Below, piece by piece: positions 18,029 through 26,754 of a DNA stretch of 64,000 bases. Numbering within the stretch: position 1 is the stretch's first letter; the number at the start of each line of letters is the position of its first letter. The DNA is from Bacteroidia bacterium. Its GTDB lineage: Bacteria > Bacteroidota > Bacteroidia > SXHM01. The position numbers were made by a program, and so were the translations under genes. The notes under the pieces were generated by a model that saw nothing but the letters and a program-made list of their open reading frames with translations, did not search any database and was not told the origin of the DNA. The stretch lies in assembly GCA_022072225.1 (NCBI GenBank), contig JAJVIC010000009.1:279746-343745 (forward strand), given 5' to 3'.

Positions 18029-19000
18029 TTGCCCGTGAAAAGTGCCGATGAACTCATACATATAGCCCGTGAAACTTTAACAACAGAAGCAGATTCCATT
18101 CGAAACCTTGTGTCGTTCATCGATTCCGATTTTGTTAAATCTGTCCAAACAATCTTTTTTTCCAAAGGAAGAGTAGTGGTAACAGGAATTGGCAAGAGTG
18201 CAATTATTGCCAATAAAATTGTTGCCACGTTAAATTCAACCGGTACACCCGCAAGTTTTATGCACGCTGCCGATGCCGTGCATGGCGATTTGGGAACTAT
18301 TCAAACCGATGATGTCGTTATCTGCATTTCCAAAAGCGGAAACTCACCCGAAATAAAAGTATTGGTTCCCTTGCTTAAAAACAGCGGAAATAAACTGATT
18401 GCTTTGGTATGCAACACCGATTCATTTCTTGCAAAACAGGCAGATTTTGTATTAAACGCCACGGTTGAAAAAGAAGCCTGCCCTAATAATTTAGCACCCA
18501 CATCCAGTACCACTGCTCAAATGGCTTTGGGCGATGCACTGGCTGTTTGTTTATTGAAATGCCGCGATTTTACAAGCAATGATTTTGCGCGCTTTCATCC
18601 GGGCGGTGCTTTGGGTAAACAACTATACCTTACCGTAGCCGACATCTATAAGCACAATGCAAGTCCTAAAGTAAACAGTGCTGACAACATAAAAACCGTT
18701 ATTATTGAAATTTCCTCTAAGCGGTTAGGGGCAACTGCTGTGCTCGATAACGAAAAGCTCGTTGGAATTATTACAGATGGCGATTTGCGCAGAATGATGG
18801 AGCGCGAAGAAAACATGAGTATCCTGAAGGCGGGCGACATTATGAATAAAAACCCCAAAACAATTGCTGCAACTGCTATGGCGGTAAATGCGCTTAAAAT
18901 TTTGCGCGACAATAATATATCGCAACTCGTTGTTACAGAAAACAAAACATTTGCCGGATTTATTCATTTGCATGATTTATTGCGCGAAGGATTGATATAA
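18029..19000 (+). CDS. kdsD: KpsF/GutQ-type arabinose-5-phosphate isomerase
   Basis: The enzyme converts ribulose 5-phosphate to arabinose 5-phosphate, the precursor of Kdo for lipopolysaccharide. The product of about 323 residues has an N-terminal SIS domain (VVTGIGKSAIIANKIVATLNSTG, then MHAADAVHGDLG and SKSGNSPEI) and two C-terminal CBS repeats (about 200-323). Typical SIS residues such as the Ser-Gly pair in ISKSGN are present. The start is TTG 18029 or GTG 18035. It is divergent from recQ and leads a run of sugar-related genes. Confidence 0.9.
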   Translation: MPVKSADELIHIARETLTTEADSIRNLVSFIDSDFVKSVQTIFFSKGRVVVTGIGKSAIIANKIVATLNSTGTPASFMHAADAVHGDLGTIQTDDVVICISKSGNSPEIKVLVPLLKNSGNKLIALVCNTDSFLAKQADFVLNATVEKEACPNNLAPTSSTTAQMALGDALAVCLLKCRDFTSNDFARFHPGGALGKQLYLTVADIYKHNASPKVNSADNIKTVIIEISSKRLGATAVLDNEKLVGIITDGDLRRMMEREENMSILKAGDIMNKNPKTIAATAMAVNALKILRDNNISQLVVTENKTFAGFIHLHDLLREGLI

Positions 19001-19003
19001 AAA

Positions 19004-19726
19004 ATGCAGCAAAAGATAGCCGTTATTATTCCAGCTTACAACGAAGAAAGTGCCATTGAAGCAGTTATTGCTTCCGTGAATGCGCTTAATACTTCTGCTG
19101 CTGCAACGCGCTACATTCCACTTGTTATCAACGATTGCTCAAAAGACCGCACAGGCCAGCTGATCGACAAAGCCGATTGCATTGCCATCCATCTTGCCGT
19201 TAATCTCGGTATTGGAGGCGCGGTGCAAACCGGATTTATGTTCGCGCTCGAAAATAATTTTGACTATGCCATACAAATAGATGGTGACGGACAGCATCCG
19301 CCCGAATATATTCCGCGAATGCTCGGAGAGCTGAAAGCCAAAAATCTGGACGTAATTATTGGCAGTCGTTTTTTAACAAACGAAGGTTTTCAGTCAACGC
19401 TTGCACGCAGAATGGGAATCAATTATTTTCATCACCTGAACAAATGGTTGGTTGGCGTTAGTATAAAAGACTCTACTTCGGGAATGCGTATGCTTAACCG
19501 CAAAGCTTTGAAAATTGTCAGCGAATATTACCCTGATGAGTATCCCGAACCCGAAGCCATTGTGCTCTATGCCATAAACAAGCTTAACATCGGTGAGTTT
19601 CCCGTACAGATGAATGAGCGGCAGGGTGGGGTGTCTTCCATAGGAGCAGCAGGCTCGGTTTATTATATGTTTAAAGTTACGCTGGCAATTATTTTTACAT
19701 ATTTGAGATTAAATTCAAAAAAGTAA
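19004..19726 (+). CDS. Family 2 glycosyltransferase
   Basis: A 240-aa GT-A fold enzyme with IAVIIPAYNEESAI at the N-terminus, the NDCSKDRT nucleotide-sugar segment and the catalytic-site motif QIDGDGQHPPEYI (DGDGQHP), as in polyprenyl-phosphate sugar transferases. A short hydrophobic stretch at the C-terminus (VYYMFKVTLAIIFTYLRL) could contact the membrane. The DUF2304 gene three bases downstream is a common partner of this enzyme type, suggesting sugar transfer to a lipid carrier. Confidence 0.85.
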   Translation: MQQKIAVIIPAYNEESAIEAVIASVNALNTSAAATRYIPLVINDCSKDRTGQLIDKADCIAIHLAVNLGIGGAVQTGFMFALENNFDYAIQIDGDGQHPPEYIPRMLGELKAKNLDVIIGSRFLTNEGFQSTLARRMGINYFHHLNKWLVGVSIKDSTSGMRMLNRKALKIVSEYYPDEYPEPEAIVLYAINKLNIGEFPVQMNERQGGVSSIGAAGSVYYMFKVTLAIIFTYLRLNSKK

Positions 19727-19729
19727 GTC

Positions 19730-20086
19730 ATGCCCCGCATACAAATCATCACCATCATCCTCAGCGTTCTCCTCCTCCTCTTCATTGCCCGCCTCATTAT
19801 AAAAGGCCGCCTCCGCGAAGAATACGCCATCGTCTGGATTTTCAGTACACTCTTCCTTGTTGTCTTTTCATTTTGGCGCGAAGGCTTCGAAACCATCAGC
19901 CATTTTCTTCAGGTCTACGACCCGCCAAACCTCATTTTTACAGCCGCTATTGCAGCCATCCTCATTTACCTTCTTCATCTTTCGGTAGTAGTTTCCAAAC
20001 TCCAGGAGCAAAACAAACGCCTTACTCAGGAACTGGCAAATATGCGTGCTACACAACAATCAGGCGAAAAACAAAATGCAGCCTGA
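19730..20086 (+). CDS. DUF2304 membrane protein
   Basis: A 118-aa protein with three hydrophobic helices (about residues 5-23, 33-52 and 66-88) and a C-terminal coiled-coil-like tail (KLQEQNKRLTQELANM). The EEYAIVWIFSTL segment between helices 1 and 2 is typical of DUF2304. Such proteins commonly accompany family 2 glycosyltransferases and may help glycan-lipid handling. Codon use is striking: 11 of 18 leucines are CTC and none is TTA or TTG, unlike neighbouring genes. It overlaps the next start by 11 bases. Confidence 0.8.
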   Translation: MPRIQIITIILSVLLLLFIARLIIKGRLREEYAIVWIFSTLFLVVFSFWREGFETISHFLQVYDPPNLIFTAAIAAILIYLLHLSVVVSKLQEQNKRLTQELANMRATQQSGEKQNAA

Positions 20087-20453
20087 AATCTATTTCCGTT
20101 ACCTCTCCGGAAAAAATCCCGGTCAACCGGAATTGGAATTATACCATGCCGCAATCAGCCATCACACAATACAATTCACCCCAAAAGAAAACCGTTTACA
20201 CAAATGCTCCCAGCGTTACCCTTTTCTAATTCCTTTTATTGACGGTGGTCTGGCGCTCATACAACCGCTTTCGCCCTACCGCAAAAACATTTACATCATC
20301 CTCTGCATCCTCGAAACGCAGCCACAATACTTTCCCCTGCTTTCTTCATCCATGAATGAAAAGAAGAAGCAAAATTTCTTCTCCTTCTTTTTCCACGGAA
20401 TACGTGCCGCCTTCACCGGTCTGTGCGGTGTTATTATCGTAAAAGTAATATGA
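20076..20453 (+). CDS. Hypothetical protein between DUF2304 and GMC oxidoreductase
   Basis: A 125-aa protein with no motif I recognise. The N-terminal half is polar (PEIYFRYLSGKNPGQPELELYHAAI); the C-terminal end (FFHGIRAAFTGLCGVIIVKVI) may be a short membrane-associating helix. I chose ATG 20076, overlapping DUF2304 by 11 bases; its own stop overlaps the GMC start by 4 bases (ATGA). These overlaps on both sides make it a real gene of the cassette rather than a chance frame. It shares the C-ending codon preference of its neighbours. Confidence 0.65.
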   Translation: MQPEIYFRYLSGKNPGQPELELYHAAISHHTIQFTPKENRLHKCSQRYPFLIPFIDGGLALIQPLSPYRKNIYIILCILETQPQYFPLLSSSMNEKKKQNFFSFFFHGIRAAFTGLCGVIIVKVI

Positions 20454-22069
20454 GCGAAATACATCCCTATATCGTTGTCGGTTCCGGTTGCACAGGTGCA
20501 ATGGCTGCACAAACCCTCGTTGAAGCAGGCGTAAAAGTCCTCATGCTCGATGCCGGAAACACCGATGACACCTACGAAAAATTAATTCCTGAAAAAGATT
20601 TCACTGCCATCCGCCAGACCGAAGAAACCCAGGGCGACTACTTACTTGGCAAAAAATTCGAAAGCATTTCATGGGCAAACATTGGCAGCGGCTCGCAACT
20701 CACCCCTCCGCGCAAATACATGGTAAAGGAAGTAGAGAAATTCCTTGAAATCGTTTCACAAACATTCTTCCCTGTCCAGAGCCTTGCCTACGGTGGCTTG
20801 GGCAATGGCTGGGGCCTCGGCTCCTGCGTTTTCTCCGGTAAGGAATTAGAAGCAGCAGGCCTTCATGCCGCAAAAATGAATGCAGCTTACCAAACCGTTG
20901 CCAACCGCATCGGCATCTCAGGCGCACAGGATGATATTGCTGCCTACACTACTGCACACCTCAATAACATCATGCCACCGGCTCCTGTTGATTCCAATCA
21001 GGAACACCTGAGAACAAATTACAATCGCAAAAAAGAATGGTTCGCGCAGAATAATTTCTTCCTCGGAAGAACCGCGCTCGCCCTCATTACAAAAGATAAA
21101 GACCACCGCAAAGCCTATCAACCCAAAGACCTCGACTTTTATTCGGACAAAGACCAAAGCGCCTACCGCCCCTGGATTACCGTAAACGAACTGAAAAAGA
21201 AAAACAACTTCACCTACAAAGGCGGCATTATTGTTAAACAATTTAATGAGCTTGAAAACGGTGAAGTGGAAATCATAACCTGGAACAAACAGAAAAACGA
21301 AGAAGAGATTTTCCGCACACAAAAATTAGTCCTTGCTCCCGGTGTGCTTGCAACAGCCCGCATTATCCTGCGTTCATTCCCTGAAGAAAATCAAACACTG
21401 CCGCTGCTCTGCAATCCTTACGCTTATTTCCCCTGCATCAATGTTTCGCAACTCGGCAAAACGTTTGAGCGCAACACCTCCGGCTTTGCACAACTCTCAC
21501 TCTTCCACGACAGCGGAATGCAGGGCGATGACATTGCCATGGCTTCACTCTACAGCTACAAATCGCTCATGCTCTTCCGCATCATCAAAGAAGCGCCTGT
21601 CAACTTCCGCGATGGAATTTCACTCATGAATTTTCTCATGCCGGCCTTTGTCATCATGGGCCTCTTTCATCCCGAAAAAAGCGGAGGTAAAAAATCATTA
21701 AGCCTTCTGAAAGACACTTCAAAAATCACAGGCGACAGCCTGCAGGCAGAATACCTCTTAAGCGAAACAGAGAAACAAAAAATCAGCGGGCGTAACAGGT
21801 TATTCAAAAAAGCAATGAGCAAACTCGGTGCTTATCCTGTAAAAATGATCGACCCCGGAATGGGCTCCAGCATTCATTATGCCGGTGTGCTTCCGTTTGA
21901 AAAACAAGAAAAGCCCTTCACCCTCTCACCCGATGGAAAACTCCGCGGAACTAAAAATATCTTTGTTGCCGATGGCTCAGGCTTTCGCTTTCTTCCTGCA
22001 AAGGGATTAACATTAAGTCTGATGGCAAACGCACACAATGTTGCACAAAACGCATTAATACAATACTGA
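20450..22069 (+). CDS. GMC-family FAD-dependent oxidoreductase
   Basis: A 539-aa flavoenzyme. The FAD-binding motif VVGSGCTGAMAA lies at residues 8-19, followed by a LMLDAGN segment. The C-terminal substrate-binding half has SSIHYAGVLPF and KNIFVADGSGFRFLPAKGLTLSLMANA, the pattern of glucose-methanol-choline oxidoreductases found in polysaccharide clusters. It probably oxidises a sugar or alcohol group on a glycan precursor. It starts inside the upstream stop (ATGA) and ends directly before the epimerase gene. Codon use is biased to C-ending codons (CTC, ATC, GCC). Confidence 0.87.
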   Translation: MSEIHPYIVVGSGCTGAMAAQTLVEAGVKVLMLDAGNTDDTYEKLIPEKDFTAIRQTEETQGDYLLGKKFESISWANIGSGSQLTPPRKYMVKEVEKFLEIVSQTFFPVQSLAYGGLGNGWGLGSCVFSGKELEAAGLHAAKMNAAYQTVANRIGISGAQDDIAAYTTAHLNNIMPPAPVDSNQEHLRTNYNRKKEWFAQNNFFLGRTALALITKDKDHRKAYQPKDLDFYSDKDQSAYRPWITVNELKKKNNFTYKGGIIVKQFNELENGEVEIITWNKQKNEEEIFRTQKLVLAPGVLATARIILRSFPEENQTLPLLCNPYAYFPCINVSQLGKTFERNTSGFAQLSLFHDSGMQGDDIAMASLYSYKSLMLFRIIKEAPVNFRDGISLMNFLMPAFVIMGLFHPEKSGGKKSLSLLKDTSKITGDSLQAEYLLSETEKQKISGRNRLFKKAMSKLGAYPVKMIDPGMGSSIHYAGVLPFEKQEKPFTLSPDGKLRGTKNIFVADGSGFRFLPAKGLTLSLMANAHNVAQNALIQY

Positions 22070-22942
22070 ATGAACACGAAGCAAACAATAGCCATATCAG
22101 GCGCAACAGGCTTCATCGGTTCGCAGCTGTGTGCTCATTTTGTTCGGCAGGGTTATCGCGTAATCGGTTTTTCACGAAGTATCCCTGTAGCTGTTGTAAA
22201 AGATGTTGAATACAGACGGTTCAACCTTGAAACTAACCCCGAAGCCAATCTTTTTAAAGACATAACAGTATTTATTCATTGTGCTTATTTAAAAGGCGAA
22301 GAAGCGGTAAACACCAACATAGAAGGAACAAAAGGATTGTTGCAAGCCTCGCGCAAAGCCGGTGTAAAGAAAAATATATTCTTCAGCAGCATGTCGGCAC
22401 ATGCTGATGCACGCTCTGCTTACGGCCAGCAAAAGCTCCAATTGGAAAAAGAGTTTTACGGTCCGGAAGATGCCGTTATCCGCCCCGGATTGGTAATCGG
22501 CAAAGGCGGTTTGTTTTTTGAAATGGTAAAACACATTCAGTCAAAAGGAATTGTACCGCTGATTGATGGAGGCAATCAGCCGCTTTACACCGTTCACATT
22601 TCAGATGTCTTGAAAGCAACGGAAATAATTATCAGTAAAAATCTCAACGGGGTTTTTACGGTTGCAGAACCCGAACCGGTTTTTTACAAACACTTTTATA
22701 AAGCACTTGCAGCATCGCTTAACAGAAAAATTGTTTTGCTTCCTGTTCCTTATGCATTGCTCGCTGCAGCGTTTACAATAACCGCTTCACTTGGAATAAA
22801 ATTAAAGGTGGGTAAAGAAAACCTGCTCGGATTAAAAGCATTAAGAACGTTCGACTTTTCAGCTGATTTAAGGCAACTGGGTTTTATTCCCATGGATTAC
22901 AGAAAAAGTTTGATGTTGAATGTTGAATTGCAAACTAAATAG
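22070..22942 (+). CDS. NAD-dependent epimerase/dehydratase (extended SDR)
   Basis: A 290-aa extended short-chain dehydrogenase with the cofactor motif ISGATGFIGSQL (residues 8-19), FIHCAYLKGEEAVNTNIEGT and FFSSMSAHADARSAYGQQKLQLE. The active-site Tyr-Lys pair appears as YGQQK. The C-terminus contains a hydrophobic stretch (LPVPYALLAAAFTITASLGIKL). It likely modifies a nucleotide sugar or lipid-linked sugar with the GMC enzyme. It abuts the GMC stop codon without a gap. Confidence 0.82.
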   Translation: MNTKQTIAISGATGFIGSQLCAHFVRQGYRVIGFSRSIPVAVVKDVEYRRFNLETNPEANLFKDITVFIHCAYLKGEEAVNTNIEGTKGLLQASRKAGVKKNIFFSSMSAHADARSAYGQQKLQLEKEFYGPEDAVIRPGLVIGKGGLFFEMVKHIQSKGIVPLIDGGNQPLYTVHISDVLKATEIIISKNLNGVFTVAEPEPVFYKHFYKALAASLNRKIVLLPVPYALLAAAFTITASLGIKLKVGKENLLGLKALRTFDFSADLRQLGFIPMDYRKSLMLNVELQTK

Positions 22943-22945
22943 ATA

Positions 22946-25921
22946 GTGAAGACAATCTGTGTTAATCTGTGTAATCTGTGGTTAACCCAAAAGTTTATTG
23001 CGCTTGTTTTTATCATCTTTTCAATCATTCCAAATCAGGCAACATTCGCACAGCACCCCTATTATTACAACATTACTGACGAAGACGGCTTGCCTTCCAA
23101 CGAAGTCTATTCCATTGTTCAGGACCATTTTGGTTACATCTGGATAGGCTGCGATGCAGGGCTGTTCCGTTACGATGGTTTTAACTTTAAACCCTATACC
23201 AACAGCAAACAAAACGGGCGCAGCATCTCCTTTCTTCAAATAGACAGGAAAGGTCGTGTTTGGTGTAAAAACTTCAGCGGTCAGATTTACCGTGTAGAAC
23301 ACGATTCGCTTTTTATTGTCGTTGATTTTTCTGCAAAGTCAACATCCACTCCTCAGTTTACACTGGATGAAAAGTGCAATGTTTACATCAATAACATCAA
23401 TGCCATTCAAGCATTCAGCGATAACGGAGATAGTTTAAATACCTACCGCTTTTCTGAACGTGAAAACAACATTTTAGACATTACCGAATTGATTTACTTC
23501 AACGGCAACATAGTATTTTGCCGTAAGCAGAATGGCTTTTACTCACTTGATTTAAATTCGGGCAAAACCACACAGCTTAAATGTGAGAATGGGTGCGAAA
23601 ACTTCTGGAATCGCAACCTGTTTAAAATAATAGACAACCGGCTTTATGTTCTTGCCGAAAATTCAGGCGACTATACCATTACAATAGGAAAACTGAATAA
23701 CAACACCATTGAGCTTGTTAACTATTTCAAAAAAGAAAAAGACTCGCAACGTGTATATATGATATACAGCGACAGAGAAAAAAATCACTGGCTCTGCTCT
23801 TACAATGGAATAAGCACTTTCGAAGGCTTTCAAAACAATAAGTTTTTGCTGAAAGGACAGAAGGTAAGCAACATGCTTCACGACCGGGAAGGCAATTACT
23901 GGTTCACTACTTTAGAACAGGGTTTGTTTGTAATTCCATTTATGGAGGTGCAGAAAATAAACAGTGCATATTCAGAATTAACGGAAGATAATTTCACAGC
24001 TGTTCTTCAGCTTAAAAACGGCAACTGGCTTGCAGGTTCTTATACAGGTGAACTCTACGAAATAAACAAAAGCGACAAAAAATCAACACCTGTTTTTACC
24101 GATGAGAAACAAAAATTCATCACAGTTAAAAATGTCATTGAAACGAAAGACTATTTGCTGGTATCGCGTGGCAGGTTTTGCATTATTGAAAAGAAAACAG
24201 GAAAAAAATCATATCCGCCCTTTTCCAACTTCCGTGATATGGCGGTGTTAGGCGATACGTTGTTTTTTGTACTCCCCGAAATAACAGGTAAAGTTTCGCT
24301 TAACAGTTTGCTTGACGGAAGACATGCAGATTACATTCGGTTATTCAAAGGTGGAGGTAGGGCGGTGGAAACCGATTCGTTAACAGGCTTGGTTTATTTT
24401 GCTTTAAACGAAGGAACATTTAGCTGCCAAAACGGAGCGGTAAACGAGTTGAAAGATGGCGAGGAAAAAATTTATGCCAATTCCATTTCACTTGATAATG
24501 GAATACTTTGGCTCGCTTCGGTTTCAAAAGGTGTTTATGGAATAAAGGATAACAAAATAGTTTATCACTTTAATGATAAAAACGGATTGAGTGAAAATGC
24601 CATGCGTTACATTAAAGCACAAGGAGAGCGGATTGTAGCGTGTTCCAACAATTTTCTCTACTCCCTCTCTCCCGGTAGCTATCGGGATGGAGAGGGGCGG
24701 GGTGAGGCTTCTGTTAAAAAATACAACATCACTTCCGGCATCAATACCAAAGATATTAATGCCATTGAAATTGCAGACAGCACAGTTGTTCTGGCTACCA
24801 ACAAAGGTTTGGTTTATTTTCCTTTCTGCTTACAATCAACCAATCCGGTTGAACCCAATATTGCTGTTTCAGGTGTTTTCCATGGCGACAGCAGCCTAGC
24901 TTTTTCTTCATCGGTTGCATTGCCCTACCGCAACAATAATTTTCGCATTTATTTTACTTCAGCGGCTTTCCGCAGCAGAGGAAATTTTACTTACGAGTAT
25001 CGTTTAAAAGGCCTCGACAGCACTTGGACTTCAGTTCCCGCATCTGCGAATTACGCTTCTTTTTCATCCATTCCTCCCGGTAAATTTTTATTTGAAGTGC
25101 GAGCCGTAAACGAAAGCGGAATTATGAGCAAATCTGTTGCAAGCATTGGTGTTTCGGTAAACACTCCTGTTTGGCAGCAATGGTGGTTTTACGTGTTGTT
25201 TTCAATTCTTTCGGTAGGAATTGTTGTATTGATGTATCAGTTCCGTATTCGCTATTTGAAGCGTAAAGCGGCATTGCAAAACAAACTCACCGCATCGCAA
25301 CTCACTGCGCTGAAAGCTCAGATGAATCCTCATTTTATGTATAATGCTCTCAACTCCATTCAGGATTTGATTTTGCAAAGCGACATCAAAAACACCAATT
25401 ATTACCTCAGCCGTTTCAGTTCGCTGATGAGAAAAGTTTTAGATGCTTCGGGCAGCAATGAAATTTCGTTAAACGATGAAGTTGAAATGCTGGAACTTTA
25501 TCTTGAGTTGGAAAAGCTCCGTTTCGGTAATGATTTTAGCTATTCAGTTTCAGTGGATAAAGTGATTGACAAGGACGAAACCAAACTGCCTTCCATGATT
25601 TTGCAGTTGTTTGTTGAGAACGCAATCAAACACGGCTTGCTGCACAAAAAAGGAGAAAAAAAATTATCGGTAGAATTTATGCTGAATGATAATTCCCTGG
25701 TTTGTGTTGTTTCAGATAATGGTGTAGGGCGCAAACGTGCTCAGGAAATTAAGCAGCGTTCATCGTTAAAGCATCAATCATTCGCAACAAAAGCAATTGA
25801 AAAGCGATTAGAGTTGATTAACTCATCACGCCAGAAGAAAATAAAATTGGAAGTAATTGATTTGATGGAAGCGGAAAAAGCTGTTGGAACAAAAGTGGTG
25901 TTGGAAATTCCATTTTTATGA
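22946..25921 (+). CDS. Sensor histidine kinase with periplasmic propeller (LytS/YehU type)
   Basis: A 991-aa sensor. A signal-like N-terminus leads to a two-component-regulator propeller (ITDEDGLPSNEVYSIVQDHFGYIWIG and later repeats, about 40-650), a Y_Y_Y domain (about 655-735), one transmembrane helix (about 745-767) and a LytS-type kinase core with phospho-acceptor His796 in MNPHFMYNALNSIQ, followed by an ATPase domain (FVENAIKHG, then VSDNGVG). It pairs with the LytTR regulator 65 bases downstream. Two dispersed repeats lie in frame: one encodes the first residues, another residues 573-587. GTG 22946 is the likely start. Confidence 0.9.
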   Translation: MKTICVNLCNLWLTQKFIALVFIIFSIIPNQATFAQHPYYYNITDEDGLPSNEVYSIVQDHFGYIWIGCDAGLFRYDGFNFKPYTNSKQNGRSISFLQIDRKGRVWCKNFSGQIYRVEHDSLFIVVDFSAKSTSTPQFTLDEKCNVYINNINAIQAFSDNGDSLNTYRFSERENNILDITELIYFNGNIVFCRKQNGFYSLDLNSGKTTQLKCENGCENFWNRNLFKIIDNRLYVLAENSGDYTITIGKLNNNTIELVNYFKKEKDSQRVYMIYSDREKNHWLCSYNGISTFEGFQNNKFLLKGQKVSNMLHDREGNYWFTTLEQGLFVIPFMEVQKINSAYSELTEDNFTAVLQLKNGNWLAGSYTGELYEINKSDKKSTPVFTDEKQKFITVKNVIETKDYLLVSRGRFCIIEKKTGKKSYPPFSNFRDMAVLGDTLFFVLPEITGKVSLNSLLDGRHADYIRLFKGGGRAVETDSLTGLVYFALNEGTFSCQNGAVNELKDGEEKIYANSISLDNGILWLASVSKGVYGIKDNKIVYHFNDKNGLSENAMRYIKAQGERIVACSNNFLYSLSPGSYRDGEGRGEASVKKYNITSGINTKDINAIEIADSTVVLATNKGLVYFPFCLQSTNPVEPNIAVSGVFHGDSSLAFSSSVALPYRNNNFRIYFTSAAFRSRGNFTYEYRLKGLDSTWTSVPASANYASFSSIPPGKFLFEVRAVNESGIMSKSVASIGVSVNTPVWQQWWFYVLFSILSVGIVVLMYQFRIRYLKRKAALQNKLTASQLTALKAQMNPHFMYNALNSIQDLILQSDIKNTNYYLSRFSSLMRKVLDASGSNEISLNDEVEMLELYLELEKLRFGNDFSYSVSVDKVIDKDETKLPSMILQLFVENAIKHGLLHKKGEKKLSVEFMLNDNSLVCVVSDNGVGRKRAQEIKQRSSLKHQSFATKAIEKRLELINSSRQKKIKLEVIDLMEAEKAVGTKVVLEIPFL
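22954..22985. repeat. Tandem AATCTGTG repeat at the start of the sensor kinase gene
   Basis: Three copies of AATCTGTG (22954, 22964, 22973) followed by GTTAA. It is translated as part of the kinase's N-terminal segment. Similar phrases are, from memory, widespread intergenic repeats in environmental Bacteroidota genomes; that needs a search. Confidence 0.7.
24661..24708. repeat. Palindromic repeat inserted in frame in the sensor kinase gene
   Basis: CCCTCTC (24663-24669) pairs with GAGAGGG (24690-24696), enclosing CCCGGTAGCTATCGGG (24671-24686), itself a near-perfect palindrome. A GGCGGGGTGAGG tail follows. It is translated in frame into a Gly/Ser/Arg-rich stretch (residues 573-587) between propeller segments. 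The related core ATCCCGATA/TATCGGGAT occurs at 26765-26784. Confidence 0.8.
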
Positions 25922-25972
25922 ACCCAAATCAACTGTTGATGAAACATCATGGTTAGTCAGCAATCACATTAT

Positions 25973-25980
25973 TACATTTG
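25973..25980 (+). promoter_or_regulatory. -7 element TACATTTG next to the LytTR gene start
   Basis: A perfect TAnnTTTG element ending 6 bases before ATG 25987, with no convincing -33 element. If used, the regulator mRNA would be leaderless, giving the regulator expression independent of the kinase. Confidence 0.4.
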
Positions 25981-25986
25981 CCTGCA

Positions 25987-26754
25987 ATGTCTGAAAAACT
26001 AAAAGCTGTATTGATTGATGATGAAGAGCGTGCGCGAAACACGCTGAAAAAATTGCTGGCAGAATTTTGTCAGGATGTGGAAGTAGTTGCAGAAGCAGCC
26101 AATGTTCCCGATGGTGTGTTGACAATTAACCAGCAACGACCGCAATTGGTTTTTCTCGACATTGAAATGCCGGACTACAATGGGTTTGAGCTGCTCAGCT
26201 TTTTTCGTGAGGTAGATTTTGAAATCATTTTTGTTACGGCTTATAACGATTATGCGCTGAAAGCCTTTGAGGTTTCTGCGATTGATTATTTGCTGAAACC
26301 GGTTGACATTGATAAACTGAAACTGGCAGTAGCAAAAGTGCAGCAGAAGTTCAGATTTTTTGACATTCAACCCCGCCTCGATTTGCTGAAAGAAAATTTC
26401 CTCACCGAAAAGTTTAGCAAAATTGCCTTGCCGGTTGCAGATGGATTATTGTTTGTAGATGTAAATGACATTATGTTGCTCGAAGCCGATGAAGCCTACA
26501 CGCATGTGTTTCTTAAAAACGGTTCATCTGTTTTAGTGAGCAAAAAATTAAAATTCTTTGAAGAAGTTCTTTCTTCGCGTCCTAATTATTTTCGTTGCCA
26601 CCGTTCGCATATTGTGAATATTAATTTTCTGAAAAAGTATGGCAAAGGCGAAGGGTCGCTTTTGCTTGAGAACGGAAAAACTATTTATGTTGCCCGTGAG
26701 CGTAAAGCTGATTTTGAGCAGTTGCTGAAAGACAATAAAATTACGGTTGGATAA
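25987..26754 (+). CDS. LytTR-family response regulator
   Basis: A 255-aa regulator with an N-terminal receiver domain (LIDDEERARN acidic pocket; phospho-acceptor Asp in FLDIEMPDYNGFEL; TAYNDYALKAF; the LLKPVD lysine) and a C-terminal LytTR DNA-binding domain (about 150-250; LLEADEAYTHVFLKNG, FRCHRSHIVNINFL). ATG 25987 is preferred over the upstream TTG 25978. It is the partner of the upstream kinase. A matching direct-repeat site lies 80 bases downstream of its stop, in front of the LamG adhesin gene. Confidence 0.92.
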   Translation: MSEKLKAVLIDDEERARNTLKKLLAEFCQDVEVVAEAANVPDGVLTINQQRPQLVFLDIEMPDYNGFELLSFFREVDFEIIFVTAYNDYALKAFEVSAIDYLLKPVDIDKLKLAVAKVQQKFRFFDIQPRLDLLKENFLTEKFSKIALPVADGLLFVDVNDIMLLEADEAYTHVFLKNGSSVLVSKKLKFFEEVLSSRPNYFRCHRSHIVNINFLKKYGKGEGSLLLENGKTIYVARERKADFEQLLKDNKITVG

